Positions 33,301-45,340 of a stretch of 64,000 bases of DNA are shown piece after piece (the stretch's first letter is position 1; the number at the start of each line of letters is the position of its first letter). The position numbers and the translations under genes were made by a program. The notes beneath the pieces are model-generated. The model did not search any database and had not been told where the DNA came from. It saw only the letters and a list, made by a program, of their open reading frames with translations. The DNA is from Phorcus lineatus (taxonomy: Eukaryota > Mollusca > Gastropoda > Trochida > Trochidae), in NCBI GenBank assembly GCA_921293015.1, contig OV121088.1, positions 20,311,645-20,375,644 on the forward strand, read 5' to 3'.

Positions 33301-34875
33301 GTCAAAGACTTTTGAGAAATAATAAGTTTTCAGAGATATCACTGAAAGAGTCCAGTGCTACACACAGTTTGATAGTTTCTGGTAGATGAATCTACAAGGT
33401 GGCAGATCCTTGTCCGTAAGTACATCTTAAAGGGATTGCTGTTCAGTTAAAAAACCTGACAGTTTACATATCACGAAGGAAGGTATTCAATCACATAGCG
33501 TGTGGCCTAGTGGTGGTCTTGAAACAGTTGAAACGGACAGCATATCACACCAAACAAATCAAAAGAGTGAAGTCAATATGCTTTTCTGTCGACTGACACA
33601 TGACTGCTTCTCGACCAATCGGATTGCCGGAAAAATAAGATCACATAATAATTATACTTAATTACCTGCTTTATTTGTTTAGTTGAAACTTTTAAAGGGA
33701 CAGAGAGTATATTATTGGAGTCAAAAATGTCAAACTTTATAAACGTTGTAAATCCATTGAGAAGCAGTAGTTGATTCTGAAAATCAATATCTTAGAGCTT
33801 ATGAGTTCGATATAGAAACAATAAACATGTTAAGTTGTAATTTGTGATTGAAAACCGGACAATGGCTGCTTTAGTATTACCCTGGAGTAACCTGTTTTCA
33901 TGGGTCACCTGTTTTCGTGGTATTTACAAAAGATGTCTATTCTCTCTAACCCCTTACTGTACCCAGACATGTTAGCACTTATTTTATTCACCAGTTGTTC
34001 TGCATTGACCCAAGAAGGAAATGATCACTATTTCATCAATCTATTCATTGATTCATTTCAGTGAAGAAAATCAAATGAAATTTCATGCTTTTCACAAAAC
34101 ACCTTTTTTGGACAACATTTATGGTTGATTTTTAAAAATACAATCCATGTATAATTTTTCAAACAATGTTTTCCAGTAAACCCATGTTATTCTTATCCTG
34201 AATCACCTGACTTTTGAGTATAATACCTGTTCTACTAATAAATATATGGAATCATAGAAAGGTTGATTCTTATATATTTTTGGCTATTTTGTAAGATTTT
34301 CCGGTGCAGTGAAAGCAAGTTATTGCTTGCAAAGTTAAACTTTGCTTTGCTTACTAATATTAAATCTTAAACTACGTTAACTGCAAGGTATTTGGTGACT
34401 AGAAGATTTTGTAATACTAAATATACTGTAAGCAGCCTCATGATTTCTATACATTACCAGAAATAAGACATTTTATGACAAATATTCATAAAAGTGAAAT
34501 AATTCAATGACCCTGTAAATATTTTAAACATATGTCAACATCAATTTAAATGCTATTGTACACTATCGATCTGTGTTTAAAAAAAGGTAAAAATTGAAGT
34601 TGTTGCATGTGTTGTATTCTCATAATTTTACATAATAGAATTACCATGAAAACAGGTGACACCAAATAAATTAATAACAATTTGCATCTGTTTTTAAAAT
34701 GTGAACAAGATTTATCAAAAGGGTAAAACAACTGTTTGTTTAACATTACCTAGTTGAAAAGTATGTACTCTATCACTTTATGATGTTCAGGATGTTTGAC
34801 ATTATTGGCAATAACACTTTTAGAAGATTATTTCTTATTACCACGGAAATAGGTAACACGAGGGTACCTTTGTGT
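33300..34875. other. Intronic AT-rich sequence, nothing recognised
   Basis: No inverted or tandem structure and no exon could be supported. Confidence 0.4.
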
Positions 34876-34880
34876 ACATA

Positions 34881-35026
34881 GACAATAACTAACGAGTGAC
34901 GGGGCATGACAGATTATCTTTCCCGAGTTATATTAATTTCGTAATTCTCGAGCCTTGGCGAGAGAATTACACAATTAATATAACGAGGGAAAGATAATCT
35001 GTCATTCCCGTCACGAGTTGGTTATT
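34881..35026. repeat. Palindromic hairpin repeat (about 146 bp)
   Basis: AACTAACGAGTGACGGGG..GACAGATTATCTTTCCC is mirrored by GGGAAAGATAATCTGTC..CCCGTCACGAGTTGGTT. The centre is CTCGAGCCTTGGCGAG. A single-arm copy lies at 45568-45650. Confidence 0.9.
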
Positions 35027-35029
35027 GTT

Positions 35030-36120
35030 TATATTACCTATATGTTTTTTAAAATGTCAAAACTCGAATATGATAGAAATAATCGTTCTTCTTTATAGGA
35101 TTAGGGTTGCGAATTTCCAAATTCATACGCGTGTGCTGTGGTTTTGCTTGACACTTACCTACGCACGGCTAAATTGTAATTTGTGAAAAAAAGTTTCAAA
35201 ATAATAGCTAAATGTAGTTGTTGTCGAACGTTTAATCCTGTTTTCATAACCGTCAATCGAACTAATTACATTTAACAGTTTTGTGTTAATTTGAAGAGGT
35301 CATCGACGCCCTATGGTTATTCTACAAGACGGCTGAACTTGTGACGTAACTGATGACACTGTGACGTCATAGCCGCTCGTGTCTATGACGTCACTACGAT
35401 GGAACGGAACCAGGCGCTTCTTAGCGACTGTTAGTTTAACATGATGAAGAACTTATTCAATAATCGCTATAATTTCTTTGATTTTGTGCAATGGGGCAGG
35501 CTTATTTCGCGTTGTTTGTGGCGCCACATCTGAGAAATGACGACTGGCAACTATTTGGAATAAATAAACATTGTTAAAATTCTGTCTAAGGGTAAACAAA
35601 TTACCAGTCGGGAGAAGTTTGAAAGATGAATGAAATAGTCCCGGCACTACGTTCCTTTTCATTGGTTCACAACAACCAATCAAATGCCAAGAAAATGTGT
35701 AACTCCCGTGTGACTTACAGGAAAAATATTACCCTGTGTCCATCTTCCCATATGGGTAATATAGTAAATTATCCTAATTTGGGCAATTTAGATATAAAGA
35801 TGCAATTTTTGGCAGGATATTTGAATTTAATTCAGGGTAGATGGTATTTTGGCTCTTATCTATTATAAAATTTTATGAAAGATACTCTGTGTCACTTTCA
35901 ACTGTTAGCTGCTACGTACGAAATTCGTTCTCGGTCCTTTGTTGTTCGTCACAATCGTTTATTATTGAAACTCGCTATATAAGTGAACATATCCTTACCT
36001 GAAAGGCAATGCCTTATTCATGTATGAAAAGTATTCGTTTAATGCGCAAAGTTAAAAATAAAGACGTTTCGAAATATTGCGTTAAGTCACTTATTAAAGT
36101 GTAAGCCAGCCAGTGCTAAT
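35030..36120. other. Start of THOC3 intron 1, no gene supported
   Basis: Contains a 76-residue minus-strand frame (35453-35683) without recognisable features. ACGTCA-type words at 35340-35395 could be regulatory, but this is only a possibility. Confidence 0.4.
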
Positions 36121-36126
36121 TCTTAC

Positions 36127-36303
36127 CAATCTATCACGGTCCAGAGTGTAGGTACTGACAGTTTTATCAAATGAGCCAGATGCAAGTCTTCTTCCATCAC
36201 AACTCCACGAAACCGAATGAACTTTTGCTGAATGTGCCTGTGCATCCCTAATTCTATTGTTATTTTGAAAATACTTAAACATGCTCTCCGCGTAAGTCGC
36301 CAT
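36127..36303 (-). CDS. THOC3: THOC3 coding exon 1 (THO complex subunit 3, WD40 protein)
   Basis: First coding exon of the WD40-repeat subunit of the THO/TREX complex, which couples transcription to mRNP packaging and nuclear export. It encodes 59 residues. The start MATYAESMFKYF is chosen because it aligns with the usual THOC3 N-terminus (a short leader, then the conserved AHSAKVHSV block); an upstream in-frame ATG at 36363 would add 20 unconserved residues. The first WD40 blade is clear: AHSAKVHS, WSCDGRRLASGS, FDKTVS. The exon ends after DRDRL in phase 0 at a good donor (GTAAGA, from 36126). Exon 2 resumes at 21821, also in phase 0, exactly where the family sequence requires, so the 14.3 kb intron is supported by protein continuity. 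Identification rests on recognition of the family; the rest of the propeller is not in this window. Confidence 0.93.
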
Positions 36304-36345
36304 CTTGAGCTCGGTTCGGCAGCTTCGGTGATTGGTGAATTCGTT
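36304..36345 (-). promoter_or_regulatory. Possible proximal promoter / 5' UTR of THOC3 with CCAAT motif
   Basis: The sequence just upstream of the THOC3 start is slightly richer in GC than its surroundings. It carries ATTGG at 36331-36335, which reads CCAAT on the gene strand about 30 bases before the ATG. That is unusually close to the start codon, so it may be chance or lie in the transcribed leader. No TATA box was seen. Confidence 0.2.
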
Positions 36346-36419
36346 GACAAAACCAGTTCGCATTCACTCTGACTCGCCTTCAAAGACAAGAGTAGATCTA
36401 GAAGTGTTTTTTCAAACAT

Positions 36420-36884
36420 CAAATTTACAGAACAACCCTATGGATACTGTACATTTGTATTCGCTCGTAGTAATATAATATTTGTTATATCAATGAATGT
36501 TTCTTTATAAAAAGATGTCTATTAATAGTAGATTTATTTGAAATAATTCAGAATAATTTTAAATATTTGCATTTAACACATAAACTGCTGAACTATATTA
36601 TTGTTATCATAAAACATGAACAACCATTTTGATAGGAACATATTCATTTTAGCTGTTACGTGACTTCAAATGATAATGTTATACTTTTTAGTTTGTGTAA
36701 TATAGCCAGTGTTGAATGTTTTCAGAGACTACAAAGGAAAGTCCTTTGAGGGGAAAAAAGCAGTTAATAATGATATCGAATGTGAAATTCTGGTACCAGA
36801 TGCTGTGGATATGTAAATGGAGGAAGAAAGGACTCGAGAAGATGTCAGCTTATCAACTGTAATGGCTCCAATTGACAATTCTAC
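36420..36884. other. Upstream flank of THOC3, nothing recognised
   Basis: AT-rich, with no promoter element I would defend. Confidence 0.4.
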
Positions 36885-37025
36885 CATAACTGTGCAAAAT
36901 ACCCAATTCTGATTGGCTGCTGTGAAAAATCAGAGGGTGTATAATCTGGTTATACAGTCTTCTGTTTACTTCATCTAACGCGCAAGAATTCACTAGTTGC
37001 CTAGCAAGAATATTGTCTAAGTACT
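36885..37025 (+). repeat. Dispersed repeat, direct copy of 32937-33080
   Basis: The same word order as 32937-33080 with about 10% differences. One copy lies inside THOC3 intron 1 and this one about 600 bp upstream of its start codon. Confidence 0.85.
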
Positions 37026-37399
37026 TGTCCGCCGGACATTTTTACAAATGATAACATTATTGTGATTAATATTTCACGATTATGATATTCCAATTTAATA
37101 AACGTATGCAACTTCGTAACGCGTTCAAACACGGCGAAACCCCGACAGTTCATGAAGGCAGGCATTCAATAAACACGGCGCCGGCATTAGGGCTACTGTA
37201 GGCTGGTGATGGTTTGGAACAAGAGACGGAAAAAATATCACACAAATTTAATAAAACTTAAAATTGCACTCAGCTCAAAACTTTATTCAAAACATCAATG
37301 CCTTAATACCGACTTAAAAAAATCAATATTGCAGAAATTATTGCGAACGCTGACGCTGGTCGAAAAATACTAACGTGGACTGAAGAGAGTGAACTCACA

Positions 37400-37597
37400 G
37401 GCCCTCGTATCATTAAAAAAAGTTATAAAAAAATGTAAATGTTTTTTTTTTTAGAACATCCCCTGAATAGAATTGTACTTCTGTATATCCATATACTATT
37501 AACAGAAGTACAATTCTATTCAGGGGGTGTTCTAAAAAAAAAACATTTTAATTTTTAAAAACCAATTTTTATAACTTTTTTTAATGATCCGAGGGCC
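37400..37597. repeat. Hairpin repeat with TTCTATTCAGGGG arms
   Basis: GGCCCTCG..ATCATTAAAAAAAGTTATAA..CCCCTGAATAGAATTGTAC is mirrored by GTACAATTCTATTCAGGGG..TTATAACTTTTTTTAATGAT..CGAGGGCC. The loop is about 25 bases. Confidence 0.92.
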
Positions 37598-37599
37598 CA

Positions 37600-38400
37600 T
37601 CCTCTGCGCACCTCGGACTTCCGCCTTCGTAGTGCTTACAGACCCCTGCCACAAAGCATTTCTTCCGCCTGCTAAAATTTAGCAGAAACTTTTGAGGATG
37701 CGTAAAAGGAAAGGTGTAACGATATAATTTTGAAATTCTATTCGGCAATGAAAGTTCTTAAAAATTAAATAAATTAGAGTGATTATTTGGCTGATATTAT
37801 AAAAGAAATTGTAATTAAGGGGAGTGTTACATCTTTGTGCGTAGGAAGTCTGTTGTCAAGTGGTTCTTCGGTTTGCTTATCAACAAATTAATGTGTATGG
37901 GTTATATTTATAATGGAATCATCAAAACATTGAGATAATTTCTCATTTCATCTTAATCAGTGCTATTACATCTATTTGATCACTGAAACTACAAGTACAA
38001 ATTCATTCAAGTGAAGCCCGCGGCGTTACGTTAGGCACTTTCGATCAGCCATGTTGTTTACATCCGTTGGATGAAGGTAATCGAACGCTGCACCGAGCTC
38101 GCCAAGGGTCAAGGTCAAACTCATAACGGCAGGGGTGTGTAAGCCTGACTTTGACATGCGCACATCCCTGTTTGGAGGATGCCCTGTGAGTGAACTCCCT
38201 TGAAAGCATTTGGAAATTGTCGGTTATGTCCGAGGCTTACTTCAAGTAACGTTATTCGAGATTCCAAAGTACGTCATCTTTGTATGAATGTCAGTCCGTG
38301 GAAATCGTACACGGGCATCGATGACACAGCACAATTGAGCTAACGCGAAAGAATATAGTTAAAATTTAAATCGTTGTAATGGTAGAATGTAGATAAACAT
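37600..38400. other. Non-coding flank, nothing recognised
   Basis: Moderately GC-rich around 38010-38180, but no exon or repeat could be supported. Confidence 0.4.
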
Positions 38401-38505
38401 ACTGTGTTTGGAAATCAGAGACATATAACGGAATTATAATAGCTCTAAATTATCCATTTAAAGCCTCACGCTACGCGTTCGACTTTAAGGATGTTCGCTC
38501 CTCAA
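38401..38505 (+). repeat. Left inverted repeat of the 3-kb segment
   Basis: Blocks shared with 41348-41421 (inverted): ACTGTGTTTGGAAATCAGAG, GGAATTATAATAGCTCTAAA and TTTAAGGATGTTCGCTCCTC. Confidence 0.9.
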
Positions 38506-39436
38506 ATTTAAAGTATTAAACTTTTTTCTAACTTGTATTTTTCAAAAGTTAAGTGTATTTGCTTGAAATATGAACCCCAAAAAATAGGGGTTAGTGTGGG
38601 TTTTTTCGAAATATTCTAAGACAAAGATCCCTTTGTGAGTCACAGTTTTAACATGGGAGTCTATGGAGAAATCTTGACCTTTTTTGAGAAATCTTAAATT
38701 TTAATTATTTCCTGTATTAAACTTTTTTAATATGAAAATATGTTACAGTTAACATAATTTTCTTCCAGAAAAAGGTAAAAAATATATATGGTAGTGTGGG
38801 TTTTTAGCCACTACGGCGCAACATGTATTGAAACATTTCAATTAAATAAACAACATTCAAGCTATTTTTGTACTAAAAACATGCTTTCCTCCACTCATTA
38901 TCTAAAAATCTAACTGAATGCATACATACAAATCATATTCATTCAACAACATCTACTTGCTAAGATAAACAGTAAATAAAACTGGCTCAAATGATAGTTA
39001 CAATTGAAAATTTATGAGTCAGCAAAATTATGAATTAATTCAAAATACATCAGACACGTTTTTTTCCCTTTAAACACACCATATGTCTTTGATTTATAAT
39101 AAATCAACATGAAGAAAATACAAAACAGTAGAAATAACACAAAAATACAATTTATTTCTTTTCTCACACCACATTTCAAAAGGTACAGAAAATCAAAAAA
39201 TCATAAAGGGAAGCAACTGGTCAACTTGAAGCGCACATAAAATACCTAGAGAAATGTGTCTTGTCAGGTACACAAAATATTAATTTAACTCAACCAGAAA
39301 CTATAAATCCTTGTTTATTGTATGTTGTCCAAAAAGGAATGTATCAAGTCATTATTCTCCAACTGAGATTCACAGACACACTGGGAAATCATAGGTTTGT
39401 ATGATCTGTATGTCACAGCATCCATTAGAACGGTTT

Positions 39437-40700
39437 ATCCTCTACTCTGCATCGGATGAAAGTACACATCTACCTGAAAAGATGAATAAGTTTGTTAACT
39501 ACACTCATTAGAATTGATTCCTTTTCATTTCATAATGGCAAACAGCCAATATTGTCATATCTTTTTAAAAATCCATTACAGTTTATACAATGATAAACAT
39601 AATTGATAATTTGGCCTTTGGAATAAGAGCAACAAGCTTGTAGGAAAGATGTGACTTTCAATGTCATCTTGTTTTAAAGAACATTGTACACCTCACATAA
39701 CATAATCACTAGCCTCAAAAAACTTCCCAACAATATTTTATGAATTTAAGGGGAATTAATTTTTTAAAAATTTGATTATGTCTAGTCTCAAAGACCTTTT
39801 TGACCTTTCTTCTCTCATTAGGTTAATAATACATGATCATTCATGAACACAGAAATATACAAAGGTTTTATTATTACAAAAAATACCTATGATGAAAGTA
39901 ATTAATTCTTGACAATGGTCAATTAGGATTTTTCCTTCTTGATTTGTCATAATTAGTGTGATTCTTCAAACATATATAATTGTGACCTAAAAACAATATA
40001 ACTTATTGTTATGTAATGAATTAATTAATCAAATGAGTAGGCTGTCTAATGCTGCTAGGGCGTAGGCAATATTTCAGTCATTGGCCGCCAAATAATTATA
40101 AAAACTTTTTTTAATATTCATCATTTCTGCTTATACATTCTACTTTTTGCAGCAACAACATATATAAGTTTTCAGTTCAATAATATATTCTCATCAATGA
40201 TGATTTTTTCTATGATCAGAATAAATCAAATACAATCAGTGAATCAAAAGTGTTTATTTGCTTTATATATTTGATAATTATCAATTTATTACCTCAATTT
40301 CTGCAGCTTTAGCTGACAGCATCTTTTTCAGTGGTGATCTCAGGTTCTAAATGACAAGAATAATGAATATTAAGTCTACAATAATGTCTACAGTGCATTC
40401 AATGAGAAAAATGTGACAGATAAATGTCATGACCCATTGCTAAAATTCACAAAAAATATATAAGTATTATTTGATTTGTTTCAGCAAGAGAGTAGGTTAT
40501 TTAATTACAATAAGATACAGAAATAGATAATTAATCACTATGAAATGAAATTAGATAAGTTAAATCATAAATTGAAATGATGTTGACAGAAAAGTAAGAA
40601 GATTTAGAGTTCATAATACATTTTACATACCGGTGCCAGTGATTTGTTGTTTTTTGTTGGCCTCGCCCTGTCGCTCGCATCGGAATCAGCTGACAAGCAT
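39437..40700 (-). CDS. 3' exons of an unrecognised spliced gene
   Basis: Three blocks on minus fit together with GT-AG borders and one continuous frame. The first ends at 40631 (donor GTATGT), its 5' limit uncertain and somewhere around 40700. The second, 40346-40293 (54 nt), has acceptor TCATTTAG and donor GTAATA. The third, 39475-39437, has acceptor CTTTTCAG and ends in TAA. The tail reads SLAP, LRSPLKKMLSAKAAEIE and VDVYFHPMQSRG. An AATAAA signal on the gene strand lies about 110 bases past the stop (around 39320). Only one phase is open across the middle exon, and it joins both neighbours, which supports the model. The product is not recognised. Nothing upstream on minus (including the 91-residue frame 41127-40852) could be linked with confidence. 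Confidence 0.4.
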
Positions 40701-41347
40701 GACCTAATTTCAACAGGGTACTATCAGCCGACAAGCATGACGTGTTTACTGTTACTCTTAGTTTTCAGTGGCAGCGGTTTTAGTCGAATTTTTTCCTGTC
40801 ACTGTCGGGCAGTATATAATAGGGAAAGCTTGATTATTTCCCTCATCACCTTCAACAAATAAATCGAGAAAATCCATGTAAAGTGTCGAGATTTGGTGGT
40901 GTTTTGTCTAGCCATGTTTGCCTCGGAGAAATGGTACATTGGTCATTGCTTCGCGCGGGGTTTGTAAATTCATTACACACTTTAGGCAGCTTCATAACCT
41001 CAATTTGGTGACTTGATATCTTGTGTTTCAACACTTGTATACACCGGGAACTAAACTTGAGGGCGAATGTAAACACATGCGACTGTAACATGAGACTGGG
41101 CCGCCTCTGTTTATTTCCACTGCTCACTGCCTATGCGCAATCGGCCGAAATAACCACTTTCCGTAACTTCATTTCGGTTGTCGTAAAATACTACGTTTGT
41201 TAATTTTGATGAATATTTAATCAGACATCATCAAAATTGAGAAATTACCGCTTCATTTTGGTTTATAATATAAGAACATTATGATTTCAGGCTTTTTAGG
41301 TTTGCAACTTTGACTTGTAAGTTGACAATTTGGTCATGCGCAGTAGG

Positions 41348-41421
41348 TGAGGAGCGAACATCCTTAAATTAAATTTAGAGCTATTATAATTCCCTATATG
41401 CCTCTGATTTCCAAACACAGT
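41348..41421 (-). repeat. Right inverted repeat of the 3-kb segment
   Basis: Reads GAGGAGCGAACATCCTTAAA, TTTAGAGCTATTATAATTCC and CTCTGATTTCCAAACACAGT. A separate repeat tip, CAGTGGCGGATCC with poly-G/poly-C, begins immediately beyond it. Confidence 0.9.
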
Positions 41422-42267
41422 ACAGTGGCGGATCCAAGGGGGGTTCAGGGAGTCCCCCCTTTGAAAAATCAATGATAGATTCAAGTCAAAAGAAATGAAT
41501 AGTAAATCATTTATAACGTAACAAATAGCCCAATTTATTCTAATCCTTCTAAATCCTTCCAGAAGTTATCTGAATGTTATATTAATATTTCGATTACCTC
41601 TCCTATGCTAGCAACATTGTATGTTTAGTTTTGAATATTCAAAGTTCTCAATCGATAACAATTTCACTTCTCCTGTTTTGTAATGTTTTATCTTTCCACA
41701 TTTTGTCAATCAATTTAATATGTAACATTCAAAATTGATCACTATCTGGGATTTCTTAGAATGTTTAACAATTTCTATGCGGGTACGAAGTCGACATAAC
41801 GAGCGAAAATGCTGATATTTTCAATATAGTTCTGGTGCTCGTTCAGTACTGGGCCTAGGCCTGTGCCGGTTTGATACAGTTTGCCAGTAATATGGCCCAG
41901 TGCGCACCAGCGTTGAAAAACGGTACAGGCCTTGTGATGGCACACGGCAATGGGCCGGTATTTTACACAACACTGGGCCATTGCTGGCCTAATTAAAAAA
42001 AATCATTCTCTTTTCTTAAAATATTCCCTGTTTGGCTTGTACTTTTGCTTGTGGACAGTTGAATAGTCAATGATAAGAAATGTGTAAATAGAAAATGCAT
42101 TGAAGATAACACATGTGTTGAATGTAACATTTTATTTACAATAGAAATTAGAAAGAAACCCCTAAATCAACCTTTATAACCAAAGTATAAAGACCACATT
42201 AAAATATTGAAAATGATTTGTAAAAATCTTGTTTCTAACGGGTGCCAAGTGAGACTTTAATCGCTAT

Positions 42268-42577
42268 GAGGAGCACAGTGGTGAAGTGGTTAGCATGCTT
42301 GCCTTTCACGCCAGAGACCCGGGTTCGAATCCCGGTGGAGACACCAACACTTTGTGACTTGGGTCTCATCCTGTGTTATGTCCCTGGGCAAGACACTTCA
42401 TCCACTTTGCACACGGTTCACTCAGCTAAACAAATGGGTACCTGAACAAGGGGGAAGTACGGACCTATACGGCGGCACCGAACAAACTACCCTCCAGGGT
42501 AATAATACTCATGGCGCTTTGAGCATGCTTTGTCATTGATATATTCGCGGTTAAGAATGCTATTATTTATTATTATT
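42268..42577 (+). mobile_element. tRNA-derived SINE inserted in the transposon's left end
   Basis: The head has pol III promoter boxes: A-box-like TGGTGAAGTGGTTAGC (from 42279) and B box GGTTCGAATCCC (from 42322). A central domain includes TCCCTGGGCAAGACACTTCA, like the conserved core of the V/Deu-type SINE superfamilies. It ends in a TTATTATTATT tail. It is not a functional tRNA gene. Confidence 0.9.
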
Positions 42578-42699
42578 TAGTAAGCTAATTACTAAAATGA
42601 ATAAATTATTTAATAATCTTACTAAATAGGAACGATTAAGTAAGCTTACTAAATCACATCCGGTTTCGCGATTTTTTTAGCTTACTAAATCATTTCCGG

Positions 42700-44925
42700 T
42701 TTGTTGTCATCTCAAATAATGACTGCTCCCAAGAACATATGAAACAGAACGTTAGTTTGTATGGTAAGCCGATGAAGGTGCAAGCTAATAATCATGTTAC
42801 GAAAGTATTTCGAAAATAAAATTGATCCAAGTAAGAAATGATGTGTAAAAAAACGAACGCTCGAGATCGGAGAGCAGAAACAAAGTGTAATTGTCCTATT
42901 TTCTATCAGAGTTATTTAATCATTTAAACATCAGTTTAAGATGAAATATTATATTATGCAGTGTTCATAGTGCTCTCTTGTTAGTAATTGTGGCGATATG
43001 GAAGACACTAGAGAACACTAGAGAGGGTTCAGTGGCTTATTCTAAGCTCGGATGGCTTACATGCAGAGTGGCCTGATATATATGATGCTGGCCATGTGCT
43101 CTAACAGAGTAATAGAGTTATCTCCCCTATACTGCCTTGTCACCGAGTCAGGGGCCCTCTTAGGGTATGAGGCCCATTTAGGGTTATACAGTTTATATGC
43201 AACTGTAGCTGATACTACAGTAATGTTCAAATTAGCTTTCAAAATGCAAATCCATTTGAGGAAACACTTTAAAACTCTTCAACCTGGTTTCTGGGCCTCG
43301 GTCCGCTTTAGTTGAGTAAACAGAGGCTATTTTTTTGCAAAGGGAGATAATTCCACACTCCATGTCCATCATACAGGGAAGTGCGCGTGTAAGCACTACG
43401 AAGGAGGAAGTCCGAGGTGCGCATGTCAAGCCTGGCAAATTTGGTAGAGAAGGCGTGACGTCAGAACGGTATCCCTTGACAATCTCTGTTGTTGTGGTAC
43501 GAATGCGCTGTGCTATGGATACGCGTGAACACAACAACAGACAAAAATTCTTACAATTAGAAGAAATTGTTAGTTAGTTGATAAAGAAAAAGTATATGAT
43601 TACCAGATTATGAAATATCATTGTTAAATTGTTGTTTGTAAACAAAGAAGTTGCATGTCCTGCAACATCATACTTTTCATCCTTAACTTCATTAACTAGA
43701 TATTATTTACTTAGAAGGAAAGCAATCATGCCTATTCAATCTATTTCAACATCCAGCCTACATTACAAGAAGCTTCAACTTAACATTTTGAAACGTCAAT
43801 ATATTTTCCCTCCATTTTACCACGTGGTGGGGAGAAATCATTATTACACACTGAGGCTGTTCTGAATATCTTTATGAGATAATTTTGGTTATTTGAAACA
43901 AGTGTTGTGTTACCAGTTGAAAGTTATTCAACGAATGTTGTGTAACCAAAACAGGTTATTCAACGACAGTGACGTCATAATGCCGAACTACTTTAACAAT
44001 TGAGCGAGTACAAGCGATCTTTCCGTTGCCACCTCAATATTTCAGATTTACATCACACCTATATTCAAGCAATTATCAGCAACAAAACACAACCAAAAAT
44101 CACATAAAATTTGTGAATGATAAAATATTGACGTAGGTTATTTTTTGAAAAAGTATTATTTGTGTTCAAAGTAATTCTTAAGTGTTAATTTCGTCGATGA
44201 AGCAGTCGCGGCAGAGTTATCTTTGTTTACATCCTGAACGTAGAGTGCATAAACAACTACAGTACGCTGTCGATGAACCGCCACAATGACTTGAGTCATA
44301 TTTTAAGTCACCAATCTACTTTCCGTTCTCTCGCACTTGTCGAATCATGTCAAAATGAGAGTAGTCTCCCTTCCAACTCTGTTGTCAACCTCGCTTCCCA
44401 GAGCAATCAAGACAACCAGTTACAGGAGTACCGAGCTCTTGCAGTCCATCTTCTCAGCCCCAATATATGGTGGTACCCCAAGAAATGATAACTTCTTTGG
44501 ACCAGACATCAAGAAAATGAGACTTGATGACCAGTAATTTCTTGTATCTAGTTTGACAGACTCGGTGTTACTTTGGGAATTGTCAATTGCCGTTGTGTAT
44601 CTATCGTTAGCAGTGACACGTCAAATTTAGCGATGACACGTCAAGTGTTTAGTGACGGAGAATATTGTAATTGCGTTTTGATCTGTCAATTAAGTTGTTT
44701 GCCTGTCACTGTTTATCAAATCCTCGTACATGAAACCATATGAAAAATATAAACTCATATTTCTGTTACGTATGGCTCTTTGATTCTTTTACAACTATAA
44801 CGTGGCCTATGTTTCAGACCAAAGAGGTAGTGTATTATTGAGCACAATGTATTCGCGCTAACGTCTTTCAGTGAACATTTTGAGGTCTTTGAAGAACAAG
44901 TTTCCCATTTTCCTGTGTGTAATAA
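42700..44925. other. Interior of the 42240-45359 element, no gene supported
   Basis: Several frames of 60-100 residues (for example 43052-43315, 43335-43577, 44273-44488) share no recognisable domain and no splice model. They may be relics or chance. Confidence 0.4.
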
Positions 44926-44929
44926 ATAG

Positions 44930-45087
44930 ATCACAAAACGAGTGGGTGTTGAATATGGAAAATATTCCAACTCAATATTTTTAAACATTTCGATTTATTC
45001 ACTCGCTTTCGCTCGTGAATAAATCAAAACGTTTTAAAATATCTCGTTGGAATATTTTCCATATTCAATACCCACTCGTTTTGTAAT
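44930..45087. repeat. Palindromic hairpin repeat (about 158 bp)
   Basis: ACAAAACGAGTGGGTGTTGAATATGGAAAATATTCCAAC is mirrored by TTGGAATATTTTCCATATTCAATACCCACTCGTTTTGT, around the centre CACTCGCTTTCGCTCGTG. It lies inside the 42240-45359 element. Confidence 0.92.
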
Positions 45088-45129
45088 CTCTGTTTATTTT
45101 GAACTAAGAGGAACATTTAAAAAAGCATT

Positions 45130-45340
45130 TAGTAAGCTTACTAATTCGGCCCGATTTGGTAAGCTTACTAATTCATTTCATAAGCTTACTAGTTCGGCCC
45201 GATTTGGTAAGCTTAGTAATTCATTTCATAAGTTTCTAGTTCAAATATATTTAGTAAGCTTTCTCATTCGAGGTTAGTAAGCTTACTAAATAGCTGCCTG
45301 AATTACTAATTCGATTTAGTAAGCTTACTAAATAGCGATT
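45130..45340. repeat. Cluster of AGTAAGCTTACT palindromes
   Basis: TAAGCTTACTAATTCGGCCCGATTTGG and AAGCTTACTAATTCATTTCA alternate. Such 12-bp self-complementary words could be transposase-binding sites near the element's right end. Confidence 0.85.

Larger units (their letters stand above)
38401..41421. mobile_element. 3-kb segment bounded by long inverted repeats
   Basis: The left repeat 38401-38505 starts ACTGTGTTTGGAAATCAGAG and ends TAAGGATGTTCGCTCCTC. The right repeat 41348-41421 is its reverse complement, lacking a 30-base stretch near 38455-38487 of the left. No target duplication was obvious. The interior is AT-rich on the left and carries splice-like exons on the minus strand on the right (39437-40700). 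It could be a DNA transposon with its gene, or a chance enclosure. Confidence 0.55.

Noticed and set aside
35453-35683. 76-residue minus-strand frame in THOC3 intron 1
   Set aside because: No homology or exon signals recognised; likely chance.
41423-41480. Transposon tip CAGTGGCGGATCC with poly-G/poly-C
   Set aside because: Looks like the start of a known kind of DNA-transposon end, but no mirrored partner was found in the window, so it was not annotated as an element.
42279-42335. tRNA gene
   Set aside because: The A and B boxes belong to a SINE head; the sequence does not fold into a normal tRNA and is followed by a SINE core and tail. The same holds at 54815.
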